Position numbers and translations under genes: made by a program. The notes beneath the pieces were generated by a model that was not told where the DNA came from, did not search any database, and was given only the letters and a program-made list of their open reading frames with translations. Of a DNA stretch of 64,000 nucleotides, positions 56,906-64,000 are shown piece by piece (positions within the stretch are counted from its first letter, which is position 1; every line of letters starts with the position of its first letter). The stretch is from Bilamarchaeum sp040758595 (GTDB lineage: Archaea > Micrarchaeota > Micrarchaeia > Anstonellales > Bilamarchaeaceae): assembly GCA_040758595.1 (NCBI GenBank), contig JBFLVJ010000005.1, forward strand, positions 23,578 through 87,577, given 5' to 3'.

Positions 56906-59053
56906 ATGCCGCCCATCATGCTCAAGGTAGCAGAAGCGTTCCAGAACGATATCGGAAGGGGTATCGCAAGGCTCGATTCCAGAGCGAAAAGCGAGCTCGG
57001 GCTCTCGACCGGAGACATCGTGAAGCTTGTGGGGAAGAAGTCTGCCCTCGCCATAGTATGGCAGGCCCACCCCGACGACGAAGGGCTTGAGATGATACGT
57101 ATGGACGGCATCCTGAGGCAGAATGTGGGTGTCGGCCTGGGGGAGAAGGTGCGGGCCGAAGCGGTCCAGGCCAAGGTCGCCAAGAGGGTGGTGCTAGCGC
57201 CCCAGGAAGCCGTGAGATACTCGGTCGGATTCGACCAGTACGTCAAGAAAAGGCTCATAGGGAAACCGCTCCTCAAGGGCAACCTCCTTCCAGTGGGGAT
57301 CTTCGGGACCTCGATTCCTCTGGTAGTGGCCCAGGTGTTCCCCCAGGGCGCGGTGATGGTCACTGAAGAGACCGATGTGAGGATCAACAAGGAGCCGATC
57401 AAGGAGATGAAGAACGTCCCGAACATCACTTATGACGACGTGGGCGGGCTCAAGGACACCATCCAGAAAGTCCGCGAGATGATCGAGCTGCCGCTGAGGC
57501 ATCCCGAGATATTCGAGCGGCTGGGCATCGACCCGCCCAAAGGCATCCTGCTCTATGGGGCCCCTGGGACCGGCAAGACCCTGCTGGCCAAGGCGGTCGC
57601 CAACGAGAGCGACGCCAATTTCTTCTACGTGGGCGGCCCTGAGATAATCAGCAAGTATGTGGGCGAGAGCGAAGAGAGGCTCCGGAAGCTGTTCGCAGAG
57701 GCCCAGGAGAGCGCGCCATCAATCATCTTCATAGACGAGATAGACGCGATAGCCCCTAAGAGGGAGGAAGTGACCGGGGAGGTCGAGAAGAGGATGGTCT
57801 CCCAGCTGCTCACCATCATGGACGGGCTCAAGGCCAGGGGCGAGGTCATAGTTATAGCGGCCACCAACCGGCAGGATTCCATAGACCCTGCGTTGCGCAG
57901 GCCGGGCCGCTTCGACCGCGAAATCGAGATAGGCGTCCCGGACAAGCAGGGGCGCAGCGAGATAATGAACATCCACGTGCGGAGCATGCCGCTCAGCAAG
58001 GATGTGAACGTGGGGGAGATAGCCAATATCACCCATGGATACACGGGGGCCGACCTCTCCCTGCTTTCCAAGGAGGCCGCCATAAAGGCTCTGCGTAGGG
58101 TGCTCAAGAACATCAATATAGACGAGGAGACGCTCTCCCCGCAGGTGCTGGAGAGCATAGTCGTCAACAGGGAGGACTTCTTCAACGCCATGCACGAGAT
58201 ACAACCCTCTGCGCTGAGGGAGGTGTTCGTGGAGAGGCCCACCGTGAGATGGAGCGATATCGGCGGATTGCAGACCATCAAGAGGGAGATACAGGAGGCG
58301 GTGGAGCTTCCGTTGAAGACTCCGGAGATATTCGAGAGGATGGGCATCCGGCCGATAAAGGGCATACTGCTCTATGGGCCGCCGGGGACCGGCAAGACCC
58401 TGCTGGCAAAAGCCGTCGCCCATGAGAGCGAGGCCAACTTCATATCGATCAGCGGGGCCCAGGTGCTCACCAAGTACGTTGGCGAGAGCGAGAAATCCGT
58501 GCGAGACATATTCAGGAAGGCCAGGATGGCGGCCCCATGCGTGCTGTTCATAGACGAGATAGACGCCATCGCGGTCAGGAGGACCGGTTCGGGAGAGGCA
58601 GGGACGCTCGTCACCGAGAGGATAGTCGATACCCTGCTCACCGAGATGGACGGCCTGAGGAGCCTGAAGAACGTGGTGGTTATAGCGGCCACCAACAGGC
58701 CCGACATGCTGGACGCCGCCCTGATGAGGGCAGGCAGGTTCGATCGCCTGATAGAGATAACCACGCCGGATGATGCCGCCAGGCTGGAGATATTCAAGAT
58801 ATGCACCGCCAAGATGCCGCTGAACAAAGACGTCAACCTGAAGGATCTTTCGAGGCTCACCGAAGGCTACACCGGAGCGGATATAGAGAACCTGTGCAGG
58901 GAGGCGGGCATGACTGCCATACGGGAAGGCGCCAAGAAGGTGCTGATGGGCCACTTCGAGATGTCTTTCAAATCCATAGTCCCGAGCATAAAAAAGGAGG
59001 ATGTGGAGAGCGTCCGGAAATTCAAGAGCGCCGCTGCCAACATGTACCGCTGA
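56906..59053 (+). CDS. cdc48: AAA+ ATPase Cdc48/VAT
   Basis: 715 residues: N-domain (1-185, with RLDSRAKSELGLSTGDIVKL), D1 Walker A GAPGTGKT (about 218-225) and Walker B IIFIDEID, D2 Walker A GPPGTGKT (about 491-498) and Walker B VLFIDEID, and a pore loop in each. Cdc48/VAT unfolds proteins, often feeding the proteasome. Full length. Preceded by GGTGA 8 nt upstream. Confidence 0.97.
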   Translation: MPPIMLKVAEAFQNDIGRGIARLDSRAKSELGLSTGDIVKLVGKKSALAIVWQAHPDDEGLEMIRMDGILRQNVGVGLGEKVRAEAVQAKVAKRVVLAPQEAVRYSVGFDQYVKKRLIGKPLLKGNLLPVGIFGTSIPLVVAQVFPQGAVMVTEETDVRINKEPIKEMKNVPNITYDDVGGLKDTIQKVREMIELPLRHPEIFERLGIDPPKGILLYGAPGTGKTLLAKAVANESDANFFYVGGPEIISKYVGESEERLRKLFAEAQESAPSIIFIDEIDAIAPKREEVTGEVEKRMVSQLLTIMDGLKARGEVIVIAATNRQDSIDPALRRPGRFDREIEIGVPDKQGRSEIMNIHVRSMPLSKDVNVGEIANITHGYTGADLSLLSKEAAIKALRRVLKNINIDEETLSPQVLESIVVNREDFFNAMHEIQPSALREVFVERPTVRWSDIGGLQTIKREIQEAVELPLKTPEIFERMGIRPIKGILLYGPPGTGKTLLAKAVAHESEANFISISGAQVLTKYVGESEKSVRDIFRKARMAAPCVLFIDEIDAIAVRRTGSGEAGTLVTERIVDTLLTEMDGLRSLKNVVVIAATNRPDMLDAALMRAGRFDRLIEITTPDDAARLEIFKICTAKMPLNKDVNLKDLSRLTEGYTGADIENLCREAGMTAIREGAKKVLMGHFEMSFKSIVPSIKKEDVESVRKFKSAAANMYR

Positions 59054-59080
59054 GCAGCGCGCGCAAGAGAGGTCGTGCGT

Positions 59081-59803
59081 TTGGACATATTGATAGAGAA
59101 GGATGAGGCGATCCAGATGGCAATCAGCGTCAGCGCGATATCCCTGGCGCTCGGCATAGTCTTCGCCACCCCAGAGGGCATAATGAGGAGCCCTGGGGAG
59201 TTCCTCCTGTTCCTCGCCCCGCTGTTCGTCACCGTCGGGAGCGGGTTCATACTCCATGAGATGTCCCACAAGCTGGTCGCCATCTATTACGGCGCCCATG
59301 GGAAGTTCAGGATGTGGACCCAGGGGCTGCTGTTCATGCTGGTGACGTCGTTCTTCGGCGTGCTCTTCGCAGCCCCGGGAGCGGTTTATATCTACGGGAA
59401 ACGGATAACCGCCAAGGAGAACTGCCGCATCTCACTGGCGGGCCCGGCACTGAATATCATCCTGATGGCATTCTTCCTGGTGCTGGATGCGATTGCCCCG
59501 GTCACCCAGTTCTTCTCGTTCCTGCTCGGGATGCCCGGGTTCGAGGGGCTCGGGATCGTCGGAGGCATGCTTAGCGTCTGGAGGTTCGGGGCAGCCATGA
59601 ACATCATCCTGGCCCTCTTCAACATGATACCCGCTTTCCCGCTGGACGGGAGCAAAGTATATAGATGGAACCGGCTCCTCTGGCTGGGCGTCATCGGACT
59701 GCTGCTGGGATTGGCGGCGGTGCTGATAAGCCCCGGCATGGTGATAGGCTGGATAATCATGCTTCTTTTCTTCACCGTGCTATCGAAGGTGCTTTTCGGC
59801 TGA
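59081..59803 (+). CDS. Site-2-protease-like M50 metallopeptidase
   Basis: 240 residues, five or six membrane segments. The zinc motif is HEMSH (about residue 59-63) and the third ligand is in PLDGSK (about 188), as in archaeal M50 proteins. It cleaves within membranes. I chose TTG 59081, which has GAGGT 7 nt upstream; GTG 59075 is only 1 nt from that motif. Its TGA overlaps the ATG of bud32. Confidence 0.88.
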   Translation: MDILIEKDEAIQMAISVSAISLALGIVFATPEGIMRSPGEFLLFLAPLFVTVGSGFILHEMSHKLVAIYYGAHGKFRMWTQGLLFMLVTSFFGVLFAAPGAVYIYGKRITAKENCRISLAGPALNIILMAFFLVLDAIAPVTQFFSFLLGMPGFEGLGIVGGMLSVWRFGAAMNIILALFNMIPAFPLDGSKVYRWNRLLWLGVIGLLLGLAAVLISPGMVIGWIIMLLFFTVLSKVLFG

Positions 59804-60369
59804 TGGATATGAGAGGGGCTGAAGCGGTACTTGAGAGGATAAGCCTGCTGGGAAGGCCTTGCGTGATGAAGACCAGGGTGGCCAAGGGCTACCGCGTGGA
59901 GAAACTTGATGAACGGCTCAGGATGGAGAGGACGCGCGGGGAGGCCAGGCTCCTGCACAAGGCCAAGCTGGCCGGGGTCGAATGCCCGACGGTCTTGCAA
60001 GTCGACGATTTTGAAATCGTGATGAGCTCCATAGACGGCAAGAGGCCTTCGATGATACCGAGAGAGTGCGAAGAAGCCGGAGGGCTGCTCGCGAAGCTGC
60101 ATGGGGCGGATATAATACACGGGGATTACACCCCTGCGAACCTCATCCTTGGCAGGCGTCTTTATGTGATAGATTTCGGCCTCGGGTTCATATCCAACGA
60201 CATAGAGGACAAGGCTGTCGACGTGTTCACCATGCTGAGGGCGCTGGGGGAGAGCGGTGGCAAGTCCGAAAAGGATGCGTTTCTCTCAGGCTACCGGAGC
60301 TACAGGAGCGCGGCTAGCGTCCTGAAACGTGTCTGCGGCGTGGAGAGCAGAGTGAGATATGCCCCCTAG
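59803..60369 (+). CDS. bud32: KEOPS complex kinase Bud32
   Basis: 188 residues. Lys in VMKTRVAKGYR, catalytic loop HGDYTPANL (about 106-114) and DFGLGF (about 124-129) identify the PIDDosome-type atypical kinase Bud32. It supports t6A formation at tRNA A37 with Kae1, which is not in this window. Full length. Overlaps the M50 stop by 1 bp and the convergent radical SAM stop by 4 bp. Confidence 0.93.
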   Translation: MDMRGAEAVLERISLLGRPCVMKTRVAKGYRVEKLDERLRMERTRGEARLLHKAKLAGVECPTVLQVDDFEIVMSSIDGKRPSMIPRECEEAGGLLAKLHGADIIHGDYTPANLILGRRLYVIDFGLGFISNDIEDKAVDVFTMLRALGESGGKSEKDAFLSGYRSYRSAASVLKRVCGVESRVRYAP

Positions 60370-61532
60370 GCCAGCCTTGCCTTGACCCGCTCCAGCACGC
60401 GCTCTATGAAACCGGAGGGGATACTCCTCCCTTCCTTTGGCGGGCACCCATAGTCATCGCGGCCGGCGTAGATTTTCAAGTTCTCGCTTTTTTTCCATAT
60501 CTCGGCTAGGCTCTGATCCGGGTACTTGCCCTGTATGCTGACATCATCCCCCGGACAGCGTAGCGCGAGCCCGTCCCGCCTCATGAAAAGACCTATCCCG
60601 AGCTGCTGGCAGCTCTGCACCCCTGCATAGACCGAGATGCCATCCTCCAGGAGATCCTTGGGGCTGATTACACGGTTCTTCAGCGCCCACAGGTTTATCT
60701 GGGTGTAGACGTCGAGTAGCTCCTCCTCGCTCGGCATCATCGCCTGGAGGACATCGCCGCGGCTGCATGCGCCGGAGACCATCGGCGGAGCCGCCACCGT
60801 ATACATGTTGCGCCTCCTGGCCCATTTGTATATTGCGACCTGCTCGTCTATGTTGCTCTTGAGCATGGGGTTCGGTATCAGGGCCAGCCGTGTCGGCTCG
60901 CCAGGGACATAGCGGTTGAACCCGCATTCCACGAGCATCTCGATGTTGAGGTTCCTGATCCCCGGGTACCATGCCCTGCCGACTATGGCGGCCTGCAGCT
61001 CAGGGTTGAACGAGTTCAGACCGTAAAGGATGGAGACTCCCATGTCGTTGAGTTCCCTGGCGAGGTAGTAATGGCCCATGTCGAAGAGGCGCCTGGAGCG
61101 CTGTGAATCGAGGAGCGCCCCTCCTTTCGTGAATATCAAGGGCTGGATTCCGCTCTTTAGGAGGTAGTCGAGGAAACCCAGCAACTGCCTCTCTTCGAGC
61201 GGCTCTCCAGGGCCTATTATCTTCACCGAACGGAGGCCAAGATCCTTGGCTTCGTCCACAAGCCTCAAGATCTGACGATGGCTGAGCAGCCGGCCTCCTT
61301 TCCTCAGTTCCCCGACTGGGTTGAAGCAATGCTTGCACCTCAGGCTGCAGCTGACCCCGCCGGGCATATCCAGGTCCATGGCCAGCATCCGACCGTCCTT
61401 AGCAGCCTCCTGCAGTTCGGCCTTGCTGAAGTTCCAGCCCTTGACGTCATTGACATGCCCTTTCGGGAACTTCCCCTTGAAGACCTCTTTCACCTGCGGC
61501 ATCACGAGCCGCTTTCCTGCATGGGTTATCAT
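60366..61532 (-). CDS. Radical SAM protein with extra C-terminal Cys
   Basis: 388 residues. The cluster motif is CSLRCKHC (about 62-69) in a SAM-barrel with GPGEPLEERQLLGFLDYL. Later Cys (VSGACSRGD, VQSCQQLG, RCPGDD, YGCPPKEG) could bind a second cluster as in SPASM proteins. The substrate is unknown, and no peptide or cofactor genes are next to it. TTATTAAGG near 61592 on the minus strand is a probable promoter. ATG 61532 was kept; an internal ATG about 10 codons in is possible. Confidence 0.85.
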   Translation of the reverse strand: MITHAGKRLVMPQVKEVFKGKFPKGHVNDVKGWNFSKAELQEAAKDGRMLAMDLDMPGGVSCSLRCKHCFNPVGELRKGGRLLSHRQILRLVDEAKDLGLRSVKIIGPGEPLEERQLLGFLDYLLKSGIQPLIFTKGGALLDSQRSRRLFDMGHYYLARELNDMGVSILYGLNSFNPELQAAIVGRAWYPGIRNLNIEMLVECGFNRYVPGEPTRLALIPNPMLKSNIDEQVAIYKWARRRNMYTVAAPPMVSGACSRGDVLQAMMPSEEELLDVYTQINLWALKNRVISPKDLLEDGISVYAGVQSCQQLGIGLFMRRDGLALRCPGDDVSIQGKYPDQSLAEIWKKSENLKIYAGRDDYGCPPKEGRSIPSGFIERVLERVKARLA

Positions 61533-61608
61533 GTAGGAGAATATGGCAAAAGGCGTAGATTAGGCTGATCCTTGTGTGCGCAAGCGGCCTTAATAAGCCT
61601 GCGAAAAC

Positions 61609-61720
61609 CAGCTATAAAGGCCGGTTAGGGGAACCCCGTATACCCAAAGTGGTGCGGAAGCACCACTTGCGCAAGGCCGTCTTTATAGGAGCTGAAGACT
61701 AGGCCGGCCAAGCGCCACAA
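61609..61720 (+). ncRNA. Candidate structured RNA between the radical SAM gene and the HTH_10 gene
   Basis: In the 205-bp gap 61533-61737: AGCTATAAAGG (61610-61620) as a TATA box, then AAGTGGTGC-GGAA-GCACCACTT (61647-61668), a perfect stem with a GNRA loop. A second stem is GGCCGTCTT/AAGAC..GGCC (61675-61705), followed by GCCACA (61713-61718), as in an H/ACA-type end. I cannot tell whether it is a guide RNA. A mirrored TATA (CTTTATAG, 61681) also allows the minus strand. Confidence 0.3.
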
Positions 61721-61737
61721 TAAGTTCTTTAGTGCGC

Positions 61738-62442
61738 TCAGTTCTGGAGCTCGGCTATCTTGGCGAATACCGGGAGCAGTTTCTTCTGTGCTTTCCTGAG
61801 CAGCTCTCCTGCGGCGGCATCGCTGATACCCATCCTCTCCCCGATGTCCTTGAGCGTGCTCTGCTTGGGGACATCATAGTAGCGCAGGCGGCTGGCGAGC
61901 CTCAGCGCCTCCATCTGCCTCTCCGTGAGCATATCGGTGGCCGAGATGAATTCCATGTAGCCGCTTTTCAGATGCTCCTCGGTGCAGATCCTCTCGGTCT
62001 CTTTCAGATAGTGTTTGGAAGCGACCTTGACGTTGTAGCTGTTCTTGAGCGAGTCGAGGAACTGCTTGAGCGAATCGAACGAGGGGGCGAAGAGCCTCGC
62101 CCGCTCTATGCCGGAATCGTAGACGGGGGTCGTGATGAATGCGCATCCGGAAATGTTGAGGGCGTGGTGAGTGGAAGCGTCCTCCTTGGTGATGGTTATG
62201 ATGTCGGCGCGCTTGCCGTCCTTCCTCAGGACCTTGACATCCACCGCGGTGGCGTGGCGACGGAGAGAGTCGATGAACCTCGCAAGGTCCCCTCCCCTGA
62301 TATTGAACAGATGAGATATCCTGTTGTCTGAGGAGCCCAGCTCGGCCAGGTAGCGGATGCGGGTGTCCGGATGCCTCTCCGGCACATCTGAACAGATGCA
62401 GTCGTGGTTGTATTCCACGGTGACTATAAGGGGATCCGTCAT
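61738..62442 (-). CDS. HTH_10 (Bat-type) transcriptional regulator
   Basis: 234 residues. The C-terminal HTH_10 domain is clear: LTERQMEALRLASRLRYYDV and STLKDIGERMGISDAAAGEL. The N-terminal 160 residues contain a pair of Cys (DCICSD) and an alpha/beta domain that may bind a ligand. Bat-like regulators respond to oxygen, light or osmotic change in haloarchaea; the signal here is unknown. Divergent from the SRP RNA. Confidence 0.85.
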   Translation of the reverse strand: MTDPLIVTVEYNHDCICSDVPERHPDTRIRYLAELGSSDNRISHLFNIRGGDLARFIDSLRRHATAVDVKVLRKDGKRADIITITKEDASTHHALNISGCAFITTPVYDSGIERARLFAPSFDSLKQFLDSLKNSYNVKVASKHYLKETERICTEEHLKSGYMEFISATDMLTERQMEALRLASRLRYYDVPKQSTLKDIGERMGISDAAAGELLRKAQKKLLPVFAKIAELQN

Positions 62443-62518
62443 AGGTATTGTTATGCGCGGAAGGGTTTTTAAAGTTGTTTTTAATGGTATTTTGTATGTT
62501 AAAAGCTGGATGAGAAGG

Positions 62519-62526
62519 TATTTATT
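62519..62526 (+). promoter_or_regulatory. TATA box of the SRP RNA gene
   Basis: GTATTTAT lies about 27 bp before the apparent RNA start near 62549. Confidence 0.5.
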
Positions 62527-62548
62527 CTGCTAAATCCGTATCTTTATC

Positions 62549-62820
62549 GGGCTAGAGCGGGGCTAGGGGTCCCGGCACCGCAAATCCCCTTAGGCGGCTC
62601 GAATGCCCGGGGCGTTCTGTCATGCATGCATGCCCTTTGCCTCAAGCGTTGACGTCCTGCCTCGTGTGGCGGGACAATAAGTGAATCGGGTCAGGCCGGA
62701 AGGAGCAGCCCTAAACCTATTGTGCCGTGCTTGCGAGATACAGGACCGAGTGGACGGCATAGGCTCCTTGCATGCCTGATCAGGGCTAACCGGGTGCCCA
62801 CCTTGCAGTGGCCATGTGTT
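62549..62820 (+). ncRNA. 7S signal recognition particle RNA
   Basis: The helix 8 signature GGGTCAGGCCGGAAGGAGCA, then GCCCTAA, spans 62685-62712. The 5' domain follows archaeal SRP RNA: GGTCCCGGCACCGCAAATCC (62576-62595), then a GGCGGCTCGAATGCCCGGGG loop region. SRP19 and SRP54 bind this RNA in membrane protein targeting. Ends are estimated from the promoter and the downstream gene and may be off by 10-15 nt. Confidence 0.9.
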
Positions 62821-62833
62821 TCGGGTTTTGGAG

Positions 62834-63808
62834 TCAGGGGAATGCCACATCGCGGAACGCATCGGCGACAGCCCCTTCGAAACGGGCCGAGAGCGTTTTC
62901 AGGAACAGTGCCCGCACCTCTTTCGAGAGCTCGCCGATTGACATGCCGGAATATCCGGAGATGGATCGCGCGGCATAATCATCAAGCGCGCCGTCCAAGC
63001 CACAGCTCCGGGTGAGGGCTGCCGTCTCGTTGCGCACGGCTCCGAAGTCGCCCTCGTGCTCAGCCAGTTTCATGAAGATGAAGATGTTCGATTTCGCATA
63101 GCGCTCGATGCTAGGATCAGCCCCTTGGATGAGTGTCTCCCTGCCCCGGGTGAACATCTGAGCCAGCCCGTCCTGCTCGATATAGCCGAGCCATTCCTTC
63201 AGCGCGCTCTGGCTTGCGCCCTGGCGCTGGAAGAGGACGAAACCCATCAGGAACTGCTCGTATGAGTTGAGTTGGGAGATGACCTCAGCCCCGTGGACCG
63301 GATTGCCCTTCTGCAGATGGCCTATCTCATGGGCGAGCATCCTCATGAGCTTCGAGAAGCCCGAGGATTCTGCCTCCGATGATAGGTATACTCCGCGGCC
63401 GGATTCCGAGCGGGATTTCTGCACCGCATATGCGGGAAGCTCTCCCCAGGAGCGGTGGAAACAGGAATCGGGCGGAGCCGTCACGCGTATGTCAGCTGGC
63501 ATGCCCTCTGAAGAGAGGCGGTGGGTCTCGTTGATGAGATCTATCAGGTCGTCGCAGAGGCCTTCGCATGCCCGGAGGCGGGCGAGCCCTGCGGTGCGGC
63601 CATCCGCCGGCTTGTTGAGCTCGATTGTGGTCTCGTTATAGGACGTGCACAAATCATCGCCACGGCATGCCTGTGAGACTGCCAGCGAGGATACGAGGGG
63701 GATTATGAGGCCCAGCTTCGCGCGGAGAGGGCGGCGCCTGCCATGCTGCCTGACTGGTTCATGATGCGAGGGCATTCCGCCTGCCGGTGTTTTATTGTGT
63801 TTAGACAT
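62834..63808 (-). CDS. Secreted zinc metallopeptidase-like protein (HEIGH)
   Basis: 324 residues. After a basic start, a hydrophobic signal ends at SSLAVSQACRGDD, a possible lipobox. The zinc motif is MLAHEIGHL (about residue 157), followed by GNPVHGAEVIS, whose Glu could be the third ligand. Cys pairs (RACEGLC, DSCFHRS, TRSCGLD) would form disulfides. AATAAATATCC on the minus strand about 30 bp upstream of ATG 63808 is the promoter. I cannot assign a substrate. Confidence 0.8.
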   Translation of the reverse strand: MSKHNKTPAGGMPSHHEPVRQHGRRRPLRAKLGLIIPLVSSLAVSQACRGDDLCTSYNETTIELNKPADGRTAGLARLRACEGLCDDLIDLINETHRLSSEGMPADIRVTAPPDSCFHRSWGELPAYAVQKSRSESGRGVYLSSEAESSGFSKLMRMLAHEIGHLQKGNPVHGAEVISQLNSYEQFLMGFVLFQRQGASQSALKEWLGYIEQDGLAQMFTRGRETLIQGADPSIERYAKSNIFIFMKLAEHEGDFGAVRNETAALTRSCGLDGALDDYAARSISGYSGMSIGELSKEVRALFLKTLSARFEGAVADAFRDVAFP

Positions 63809-63880
63809 GCTAATATATGATTATGTTCTGCTGGATATTTATTGCTATCTGTATGGGCAGGATAAAGGAAAATAAATAAC

Positions 63881-63954
63881 ACCCTTCGGGTAAATCCGAA
63901 TCCTGAGCGCTCGCTATCCGCGGGCTGAAGCCCGCGGTATTTGCCGCTCGCGCT
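63881..63954. repeat. Hairpin cluster at the right edge
   Basis: ACCC-TTC-GGGT (63881-63892 region) and a perfect CCGCGGGC-TGAA-GCCCGCGG (63918-63937), enclosed by GAGCG/CGCTC (63905-63909/63950-63954). No gene is seen in 63809-64000. Confidence 0.5.
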
Positions 63955-64000
63955 CTTTATGAAAAGAAAGCAGGCAGTTGCATCTGTCCCGCTTCTGGAT

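Noticed and set aside
57719..59299. 526-codon open frame on the minus strand opposite cdc48
   Set aside because: It is the mirror of a highly conserved AAA+ gene; high-GC codon use leaves antisense frames open.
62850..63015. Frames overlapping the SRP RNA on both strands
   Set aside because: The helix 8 signature and promoter identify an RNA gene; the frames have no coding features.

Overview
The window is a gene-dense stretch of an archaeal chromosome at roughly 57% GC. The evidence is an information-processing set found only in archaea: exosome subunits Rrp4, Rrp41 and Csl4, an SBDS homologue, RNA polymerase subunit L, ribosomal proteins uS15 and eS1, NAC, archaeal LonB, Cdc48, Elp3, Bud32, RNase P protein Pop5, intron-bearing tRNAs and a 7S SRP RNA. 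TATA boxes about 25 bp upstream of apparently leaderless starts recur, and so does a GTGAT-type ribosome binding site placed unusually close to the start. Many small proteins of unknown function, a degenerate tRNA endonuclease subunit and non-canonical tRNA insertions point to a DPANN-type lineage (Micrarchaeota or Diapherotrites-like). I cannot place it more precisely from sequence alone.

Layout. 1-15.5 kb is mostly core genes: SBDS-rrp4-rrp41, a DsbA-like thiol oxidoreductase, thpR, a TldD/PmbA protein, lonB, csl4-rpoL-signal peptidase, rdgB, rps15-eS1-NAC and rtcA. 15.5-32.7 kb is an accessory island built around one 13,968-bp gene encoding a 4,655-residue protein, flanked by two pairs of paralogous small genes. 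32.9-48.3 kb carries tRNA-Asp, an extracytoplasmic Lon-like protease, elp3, secreted and lipoproteins, a HerA-like ATPase, an EndA-like protein, RNase H, a methyltransferase, YchF, cutA, pop5, a TrmI-like enzyme, a ferredoxin and tRNA-Leu. 48.3-51 kb is a redox/metal-type cluster (Cys-tail peptide, DUF318-type permease, DUF134 regulator with a palindromic operator, DUF5320, SpeD-like protein, HTH regulator, thioredoxin). 51-64 kb holds ankyrin proteins, a secreted peptidoglycan-amidase-like lipoprotein, ACT and NFACT proteins, an OB-fold protein, cdc48, an M50 protease, bud32, a radical SAM enzyme, an HTH_10 regulator, the SRP RNA and a secreted zinc protease.

Two themes stand out. First, the giant-protein island: a helical N-terminal half, a hydrophobic middle, two degenerate GGDEF-like domains and two tandem kinase-like modules, with an adjacent set of duplicated small partners. 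I recognise no described system with this composition. Second, the window is full of perfect hairpins and dispersed multi-hairpin repeats: a 155-bp element (two copies), an 82-bp three-stem element (two copies plus a mini-hairpin), a CCGGTTTCCGGT-type element (seven places, three of them in-frame inside genes), and a double hairpin found inside both intron-containing tRNA genes. These look like non-coding mobile or structured elements.
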